From the NCBI GenBank assembly GCA_027310825.1, contig DAIDAC010000002.1, positions 62,001 to 126,000 of the forward strand: 64,000 nucleotides of DNA, in the 5' to 3' direction. The notes beneath the pieces were generated by a model. That model worked only from the letters and a program-made list of their open reading frames with translations. It had not been told where the DNA came from and made no database searches. Every line of letters starts with the position of its first letter. The stretch's first letter is position 1. The DNA comes from Candidatus Micrarchaeaceae archaeon. GTDB lineage: Archaea; Micrarchaeota; Micrarchaeia; Micrarchaeales; Micrarchaeaceae. Shown here one piece after another: positions 58,607 to 64,000 of the stretch. The position numbers and the translations under genes are program-made.

Positions 58607-59971
58607 ATGAAGATCAAGATTGGCAAGAAGAGCAAGAGCAATGGGGTGCAGAACGGGGAGGCGCTAAAGCAGCGCTCGCTGCAGGCTCACGAGAAGCACA
58701 GAGGGAAAATAGAGGTGATAGGCAAGGTATCTCTCAAGGATCTCCACGACCTTGCTGTATATTATACGCCTGGAGTCGCTTACCCTAGCCTAGCGATAAA
58801 GGACAACAAGGATCTGTCTTACATTTACACGTCTAGAGGCAACAGGATCGCAATACTTACAGACGGCTCGCGAGTCCTAGGCCTCGGCAACATAGGCCCT
58901 GAGGCAAGCCTTCCGGTCATGGAAGGGAAAGCGCTCCTTTTCAAGAAGTTCGGAAATGTAGATGCGATACCGCTTGCAGTTGACGCAGAAACAACGGCAG
59001 AGATAGTCGCGATTGCAAAGGCGATTGCTCCCACAGTAGGGGGAATAAACCTGGAAGACATCGCATCTCCAAAGTGCTTTGAGATATTCGACATATTGCA
59101 GAAAGAGCTGTCAATACCTGTGTTCCACGACGACAGGCAGGGAACAGCAGTTGTTGCGCTAGCCGCGCTAGAAAACTCGCTGAAAATAGTCGGCAAAGAC
59201 ATCAAGAGCGTCCGCATAGTAATAAACGGAGCAGGCGCAGCTGGAATAGGGATATCACAACTTCTTCTCGCAGCCGGTGCAGAAAACATTATTCTGTGCG
59301 ACACAAGAGGGATAATCTACAAGGGCAGAAACGACAACATGAACCAGTTAAAGGAGACAATATCTGAGCACACCAACAAAAACGGATTGAAAGGACAACT
59401 CCAAGATGCGGTCAAGGGCGCAGATGTTTTGATAGGTGCATCAAACAAAGGCGCATTCAGCGAACGATTGATCAAGTCGATGGGCAGCAGGTCGATAGTA
59501 TTTGCGCTCGCAAATCCTGATCCTGAGATTGGTTATGAAGACGCAAAATCTGCAGGCGCAGAAATCGTGGCAACAGGGGCAAGCGGAGTTCCAAACCAGA
59601 TAAACAACATGCTTGCATTCCCGGCCATATTCAGAGGAGCGCTTGACGCAGAGGCGAGGAAGATAAACACTGCGATGCTGATCGCAGCGGCAGGCGCGCT
59701 CGCATCAAGCATCTCAAAGTCCAAGCTAAATGCAGAGCACATAATACCGAATTTCAACGATGACGACATAGACGAGATAACGGCTGAAATAGCTGCGTCT
59801 GTTGCAAAGGCAGCTCTCGACACAGGCGTCGCAAGGGCGGCGAATGTCGACACTGCAGAAATAAAAAAGAGCGTAAGACAGGGACTGAAGCGCTATCTGA
59901 ACCTTGAGAAAGCGGCTTCGAAGGTGGGCGCTGAGAAATTCTTAAACATGCTGATGAAAAAGAAGCCTTAG
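58607..59971 (+). CDS. Malic enzyme (NAD(P)-dependent malate dehydrogenase, decarboxylating)
   Basis: 454 residues. Malic domain: KVSLKDLHDLAVYYTPGVAY, LTDGSRVLGLGNIGPEASLP, and metal-binding FEIFDILQKE followed by VFHDDRQGTAVVALAAL. NAD-binding domain: IVINGAGAAGIGISQLLLAA. Produces pyruvate, CO2 and NAD(P)H from malate. The nearby sdh operon makes fumarate, so the two may link a partial TCA cycle. The 3' end overlaps the NUDIX gene by 4 bp. Confidence 0.92.
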   Translation: MKIKIGKKSKSNGVQNGEALKQRSLQAHEKHRGKIEVIGKVSLKDLHDLAVYYTPGVAYPSLAIKDNKDLSYIYTSRGNRIAILTDGSRVLGLGNIGPEASLPVMEGKALLFKKFGNVDAIPLAVDAETTAEIVAIAKAIAPTVGGINLEDIASPKCFEIFDILQKELSIPVFHDDRQGTAVVALAALENSLKIVGKDIKSVRIVINGAGAAGIGISQLLLAAGAENIILCDTRGIIYKGRNDNMNQLKETISEHTNKNGLKGQLQDAVKGADVLIGASNKGAFSERLIKSMGSRSIVFALANPDPEIGYEDAKSAGAEIVATGASGVPNQINNMLAFPAIFRGALDAEARKINTAMLIAAAGALASSISKSKLNAEHIIPNFNDDDIDEITAEIAASVAKAALDTGVARAANVDTAEIKKSVRQGLKRYLNLEKAASKVGAEKFLNMLMKKKP

Positions 59972-60420
59972 AGCACGTCTTTTATTTTCTTTTCTATCAA
60001 CACTCTGTCTGCAAAGATGTTTGTGTAATTCTTTCCGTTCGCTATCTCATCCATGCTCGCCCATCTGTAATTCCTGTTTTCCATATCAAGCTTCACTTCT
60101 GTTTTGCTAGATGAAAAAACGAAGAAAGCATTCCGCCACTTTTTCCTCTTCCACACCGGGTCGTAAAGCATGACGTTGTCGATTCTTGCAATAAGTTTGA
60201 GATGCTTCCTTTCGATTTTCGTTTCTTCTTCTATTTCTCTGTAAGCCGCGTCTAGGTATTCCTCACCCTCTTTCCTTCCTCCGGTGATGAATGTCCAGAT
60301 TCCTGGAAACGACATGAACGGAAGCCAGATCCGCTTGAGGAGAAGAACCTTTCCATCGTTGACAACTGCAGCGGTTATTCCGTCCTTGTTCACTTCCTTG
60401 TAATGAGATAAATCAATCAT
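59968..60420 (-). CDS. NUDIX hydrolase
   Basis: 150 residues. The Nudix box is GGRKEGEEYLDAAYREIEEE followed by TK, with all Glu in place. Start of the fold: GITAAVVNDGKVLLLKR. Hydrolyses a nucleoside diphosphate linked to X; exact substrate unknown. It is divergent from sdhA. Confidence 0.87.
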   Translation of the reverse strand: MIDLSHYKEVNKDGITAAVVNDGKVLLLKRIWLPFMSFPGIWTFITGGRKEGEEYLDAAYREIEEETKIERKHLKLIARIDNVMLYDPVWKRKKWRNAFFVFSSSKTEVKLDMENRNYRWASMDEIANGKNYTNIFADRVLIEKKIKDVL

Positions 60421-60471
60421 GATAGTGAATTCTTACAGACATTTAAAATACTTCGCAGATAATCAGTTCTG

Positions 60472-62211
60472 ATGGAGGTACTCAAGCACGACATAGTCAT
60501 ACTCGGCAGCGGACTCGCCGGCATGCGGGCAGCGCTCCAGGCCGCAAAGGCTTCCGACGGAAAACTGAGCATAGCGCTCGTGTCAAAGCTCCACGCGATG
60601 CGAAGCCATTCTGTTTCTGCTGAAGGTGGGATATCCGGAGTTCTCTACCCTGGGCAGGACAACGACAGCGTTGCTCTTCACGGTTATGACACTGCAAAGG
60701 GCTCCGACTTCCTCGGAGACCAAGACGCGATCGAGATTTTGATAAACCACGCTCCCGAGGAAATAAAACTGTTCGACCACCTTGGAGTTCCGTGGAACAG
60801 GGATCAAAAAGGAAAGGTGACGCTGAGGGCCTTCGGAGGAATGAGCGTTCCAAGGACTGTTTTCGCTGCAGACAAGACCGGCTTCTTCATGCTGAACACT
60901 CTTTACGACAACCTTCTCAGCTTTCCAAGCGTGAAGATATACCACGAACACATCGCAACAAAGCTTCTTATCAAGGACAACAAGTTCAATGGAATAATTG
61001 CTATCGATATGGCGACCGGCGAACTTCGCGCAATAACCGGAAGCTCTGGAATAATCGCGACCGGGGGCTTTGCGAGGACATACGGTTTCACCACAACAGC
61101 TTACTCCAGCACAGGCGACGGAATAGCGCTCGCATACAATGAAGGTCTGTCGCTGAAGGACATGGAATTCGTCCAGTTCCACCCGACCGGGCTTATACCA
61201 AGCGGAATACTGATCACAGAAGCTGCGCGAGGCGAGGGCGCATACCTTCTCAACAGCAGGGGAGAGCGCTTCATGAGCAACTATGTAAAGAAAATGATGG
61301 AGCTTGCCCCGCGTGACATAGTATCGCGGTCTATGGTGACGGAGATAGAAGCAGGTCGAGGCTTGACAGACAAGCGGTATGGCGACTTGGAGTTCCTGCA
61401 CTTGGACATGAGGCACCTGGGCGAAGCGAAAATCGACGAAAGGCTTCCTATGATAAAGGAGATATCAATGAAGATGATAGGACTCGATCCTGCGCACGAT
61501 TTAATTCCAGTTAGGCCTGTTGCGCACTTCACTATGGGCGGAATCAACACGAACATAGACGGCAATGTGCTGTCAAGAACTGGAAAGCCTGTCTCCGGGC
61601 TCTGGGCGGCAGGCGAATGCGGATGTGTAAGCGTACACGGATCAAACAGGCTTGGCAGCAACTCGCTCAGCCAATGCGTAATCTGGGGAAAGATAACAGG
61701 AAACCTCGCAGCGCAAAACGCGGCGAAGAAAAAAGCACTGGATAACGCATTCATAAACAAATCGCTTTCCGGTGAAGACGAAAAAATAGGTCTGATGCTA
61801 AGCGCAGAGGGAACAAATCCATACGAAATAAGGAGAGCACTCTGGCGAACCATGGACGAGCACGTCGGCGCCTACAGAGAAGCGAAGTCGCTAATGCAAG
61901 CACAGAAGAAGATCGCTGATCTGATGAAGAAATACAAACGGGTCGCAGTCATGGACAAGAGCATGGTCTACAACACAAACCTCCGTGACACAATCGAAAT
62001 CGGCAACATGCTAAACCTCGCAAGCGTTGTCGTGGAATGCGCCCTCAACAGAAAGGAATCAAGGGGTGCGCACGCAAGGCGCGAATACCCTGTGCGCAAC
62101 GACAAGCAATGGATGAAGCACACAGTCGCTGCGAAATCCGGAGATAAAATTAAGATAACGTACTCACCAGTCAAGATTACGAAGTGGAAACCTGAAGAGA
62201 GGAAGTATTAG
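60472..62211 (+). CDS. sdhA: Succinate dehydrogenase/fumarate reductase flavoprotein
   Basis: 579 residues. FAD site ILGSGLAGMRAALQAAKA; the covalent FAD His in AMRSHSVSAEGGISG; active-site Arg/His segments VQFHPTGLIPSGILITEAAR and PVRPVAHFTMGGI; SGLWAAGECGCVSVHGSNRL. Oxidises succinate to fumarate (or the reverse) at the membrane. First of the operon A-C-D-B. 1 nt between its stop and the next start. Confidence 0.95.
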   Translation: MEVLKHDIVILGSGLAGMRAALQAAKASDGKLSIALVSKLHAMRSHSVSAEGGISGVLYPGQDNDSVALHGYDTAKGSDFLGDQDAIEILINHAPEEIKLFDHLGVPWNRDQKGKVTLRAFGGMSVPRTVFAADKTGFFMLNTLYDNLLSFPSVKIYHEHIATKLLIKDNKFNGIIAIDMATGELRAITGSSGIIATGGFARTYGFTTTAYSSTGDGIALAYNEGLSLKDMEFVQFHPTGLIPSGILITEAARGEGAYLLNSRGERFMSNYVKKMMELAPRDIVSRSMVTEIEAGRGLTDKRYGDLEFLHLDMRHLGEAKIDERLPMIKEISMKMIGLDPAHDLIPVRPVAHFTMGGINTNIDGNVLSRTGKPVSGLWAAGECGCVSVHGSNRLGSNSLSQCVIWGKITGNLAAQNAAKKKALDNAFINKSLSGEDEKIGLMLSAEGTNPYEIRRALWRTMDEHVGAYREAKSLMQAQKKIADLMKKYKRVAVMDKSMVYNTNLRDTIEIGNMLNLASVVVECALNRKESRGAHARREYPVRNDKQWMKHTVAAKSGDKIKITYSPVKITKWKPEERKY

Positions 62212-62212
62212 C

Positions 62213-62626
62213 ATGGAGAAAAAAACCTACGACATGCGCGGCCATCAGGCCAACATAGCTCGCCTTTTTGTATTCGACAAAGAGGGCTTCGTCCACATGC
62301 TCTTCTACAGGATTCTGATATTCTACTCTGTTGTGTATGGCCTGGCAGTTCTGGTTTTCCTTACATACGGCTTGTCGCCATTGCTTCTGAAGGCGATGAC
62401 TGCTGTGCTGTGGATATTTTTCACTCCCCAGGTGTATGAAACTGCAAAAGGGTTTTCGCTGATAGGCAGCAAAGGGCTTGCATTCGGCCATCTCAGCGAA
62501 GAATACATATTTCTTGCAAAGAACAAGTACCACAAGGGAGTATCGATATTCCCCACTGTCACGACTGTCGCGTTTGCAATGTGGATAATAGGCTTTGTGA
62601 TGATGCTGTTATGGTGGAACATATGA
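62213..62626 (+). CDS. sdhC: Succinate dehydrogenase membrane subunit C-like
   Basis: 137 residues. A basic/polar N-terminus (about 40 residues) followed by three hydrophobic helices (ILIFYSVVYGLAVLVFLTYG; MTAVLWIFFTPQVYETAKG; FAMWIIGFVMMLLWW). No strong heme ligands identified from motif alone, though position and topology fit SdhC. The sdhD ATG overlaps its stop by ATGA. Confidence 0.7.
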   Translation: MEKKTYDMRGHQANIARLFVFDKEGFVHMLFYRILIFYSVVYGLAVLVFLTYGLSPLLLKAMTAVLWIFFTPQVYETAKGFSLIGSKGLAFGHLSEEYIFLAKNKYHKGVSIFPTVTTVAFAMWIIGFVMMLLWWNI

Positions 62627-62817
62627 GCGCGTTCAAAAACGGGATGATGTTCTTCTACGGCGCCATGGCAGGAGTCCCTCTTCTGCTCTGGCTTGTTGCA
62701 ATGCTGTCGCCGTATCCACAATATCACGTCGTAAGGCTTGCATTCATCGCGCTCGCAGCTGTCGGTTCTATCGTATTCGGCATAATGGGCTACAAAGAGG
62801 TGTTCTCGCATGGCTAA
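62623..62817 (+). CDS. sdhD: Succinate dehydrogenase membrane subunit D-like
   Basis: 64 residues from ATG 62623, which overlaps the sdhC stop. Two transmembrane helices (MMFFYGAMAGVPLLLWLVAM; LAFIALAAVGSIVFGIMGY). A longer in-frame start at 62581 lies within sdhC and is unlikely. Its 3' end overlaps sdhB by 8 bp. Assignment rests on position. Confidence 0.6.
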   Translation: MSAFKNGMMFFYGAMAGVPLLLWLVAMLSPYPQYHVVRLAFIALAAVGSIVFGIMGYKEVFSHG

Positions 62818-63547
62818 AACTACATTCATAATCAACGAATTCAACAACAATAGCGAGTCGTTCAAGGAGAAGCGCTATGTCGTCGACGTAACAGAGCTCA
62901 CAACAGTCCTCGATTCCCTGATTGCGATAAAAGAGGAAAAGGATCCATCGATTTCGTTCAGATACAGCTGCAGAATGGGGATATGTGGCTCTTGCGCAAT
63001 GGTTATAAACGGAAAGCCAAGGCTTGCATGTGAAACAACCGCAGCAAGCCTGAACGGAGATGTGAAAGTTGAGCCTATCCAGGCGCAGCCGCTCCTTAAG
63101 AGCCTTGTCACCGACTTCGACGACTTCTTCGAGAAGCACGCAAGCGTCCATCCATGGCTTTACAGGAAGCACGATTCAGACAGATTCGACAACAAGACAA
63201 TACTTCCACAAACGGAAGAGGAGCGCGACGAATTCCTTCCATTCTCGGAATGCATAAAGTGCGGGCTTTGCCTTGACGCATGCCCTGTCGCCAACACCAA
63301 CAAGGAATTCGTTGGCCCGCAAGCCCTGGCCCAGGCTTATCGTTATTATGCTGATTCAAAGGACCAAGGAGCAGAGAAAAGGCTAGACTACCTTGACACG
63401 ATCGATGGAGCATGGGGATGCGAGTTCGCAGGCGCCTGTTCGATAGTATGCCCGAAGCATGTAGACCCTGCACTTGCAATACAGCTTCTCAAAGGAGAAA
63501 TATCGAAGTACAAGCTGACTGGCAAGGCGAAGCACAATCGCAAATAA
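62810..63547 (+). CDS. sdhB: Succinate dehydrogenase iron-sulfur subunit
   Basis: 245 residues. [2Fe-2S] motif CRMGICGSCAMVINGKPRLA with a final C; [4Fe-4S] CIKCGLCLDACP; and CEFAGACSIVCPKHVDP for the last cluster. It passes electrons from SdhA to quinone. The operon ends here; the intergenic gap to the next gene is 42 bp. Confidence 0.94.
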   Translation: MAKTTFIINEFNNNSESFKEKRYVVDVTELTTVLDSLIAIKEEKDPSISFRYSCRMGICGSCAMVINGKPRLACETTAASLNGDVKVEPIQAQPLLKSLVTDFDDFFEKHASVHPWLYRKHDSDRFDNKTILPQTEEERDEFLPFSECIKCGLCLDACPVANTNKEFVGPQALAQAYRYYADSKDQGAEKRLDYLDTIDGAWGCEFAGACSIVCPKHVDPALAIQLLKGEISKYKLTGKAKHNRK

Positions 63548-63589
63548 CGGTTGAAGGATAGCCTTAAATATCACTTGTTTCTCACACCT

Positions 63590-64000
63590 ATGATGGCGAC
63601 TGCAGGAAAACATATTGGAGTAGCTACTGGAGTGCCTTCCGGAATAAGGTCAGAGGAGCCAAAGCAATTAGCATTCGAGAAGGCGATGGACGAAGTCGTC
63701 AACGTATTTCTTCCTAATCTAAAAGACACGGTAAAATTGAAGGAGATCAACCTAAAGAAAGTAAGAAAAAATGATCTTAACTGCAGAACCGGGGAAACGC
63801 ACTTCCATGCAATCCAGAAATTTGAAGGGCTGGGAACCGCAGTCGGTTACTCAATGATAATGGCAAGGAAGCTGTTGGATGCGCTTCTGGAGGATGCGGG
63901 CGTGCAGGATAGAATAGGAGCATATCCAAAAGTGATCATCAAGGCGAAAGGAGGCACTGATTACACCAACGGCAGAGTTCGCCTTGACCTCACTGATGAA
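63590..64000 (+). CDS. Hypothetical protein, N-terminal part only
   Basis: The frame from ATG 63590 (MMATAGKHIGVATGVPSGIR) is open to the right edge. TATA-like CCTTAAATATC lies at about 63562-63572. Sequence contains NCRTGETHFHAIQKFEGLGT and KVIIKAKGGTDYTNGRVRL. Mixed alpha/beta, no known motif recognised. Not complete in this window. Confidence 0.55.
   Translation, partial: MMATAGKHIGVATGVPSGIRSEEPKQLAFEKAMDEVVNVFLPNLKDTVKLKEINLKKVRKNDLNCRTGETHFHAIQKFEGLGTAVGYSMIMARKLLDALLEDAGVQDRIGAYPKVIIKAKGGTDYTNGRVRLDLTDE

Overview
The window comes from a small-genome archaeon. Archaeal genes include translation initiation factor aIF5B, archaeal-type S-adenosylmethionine synthetase, the replication factor C small subunit, ATP-dependent DNA ligase, the Sec61-beta homologue SecG, class III signal-peptide pilins and a tRNA with an archaeal-style intron. 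Start codons are typically 20-35 nt downstream of a TATA-like box, often leaderless, or follow a GGTGA-type ribosome site. The mix of DPANN-like surface proteins with a respiratory succinate dehydrogenase and malic enzyme points to the Micrarchaeota (ARMAN) group. That placement is inference; no 16S gene is present.

1-13.2 kb is ordinary chromosome: a membrane protein, secG, a secreted Cys protein, an AbrB-type regulator, nnrD, argS, a VapBC pair, tRNA-Arg(CCU) with a 13-nt intron, a SET-domain protein, a methyltransferase, a thioredoxin-fold membrane protein, a DUF460 fragment, exonuclease III and DUF488.

13.24-20.2 kb is an integrated mobile region. A tyrosine recombinase lies just after tRNA-Glu. 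The last 11 nt of that tRNA recur at 18566-18576 and 20195-20205, so the segment reads as two abutting inserts. The first (about 5.3 kb) carries the integrase, a small membrane protein, a three-gene operon of unknown function, a methyltransferase and a non-coding block with two tandem copies of a five-stem structure whose stems covary. The second (about 1.6 kb) carries only a DUF4143 ATPase. The right end cuts off the C-terminus of a glyoxalase-fold gene.

20.5-36.7 kb: serine hydrolase, nitrilase, HAD protein, mat-infB operon, ndk, a MIP18-type Fe-S factor, a LAGLIDADG homing endonuclease reading in frame through tRNA-Thr(CGU), a 1000-residue beta-helix surface protein, two tandem pilin-leader/LamG proteins sharing 183 identical bp, DNA ligase and small conserved proteins.

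36.7-40.7 kb: a type IV pilus-like operon (ATPase, two membrane-platform halves, two pilin-like proteins) behind a divergent winged-helix gene and a 14-bp palindrome. The second pilin-like gene probably starts at AUA.

40.7-64 kb: a J-domain protein, AlkA-type glycosylase, a DnaQ-like protein, a nucleotidyltransferase-like protein, tRNA-Gly, four unknown proteins, a CYTH protein, a DUF4382 lipoprotein-like protein, a beta-CASP/ZIP/parvulin operon, thioredoxin reductase, a peroxiredoxin/glycosyltransferase/UbiE/DinB operon, RFC small subunit, tRNA-Pro, malic enzyme, NUDIX and the sdhACDB operon. Malic enzyme, succinate dehydrogenase and the menaquinone methyltransferase together suggest partial TCA-cycle and quinone-linked respiration.
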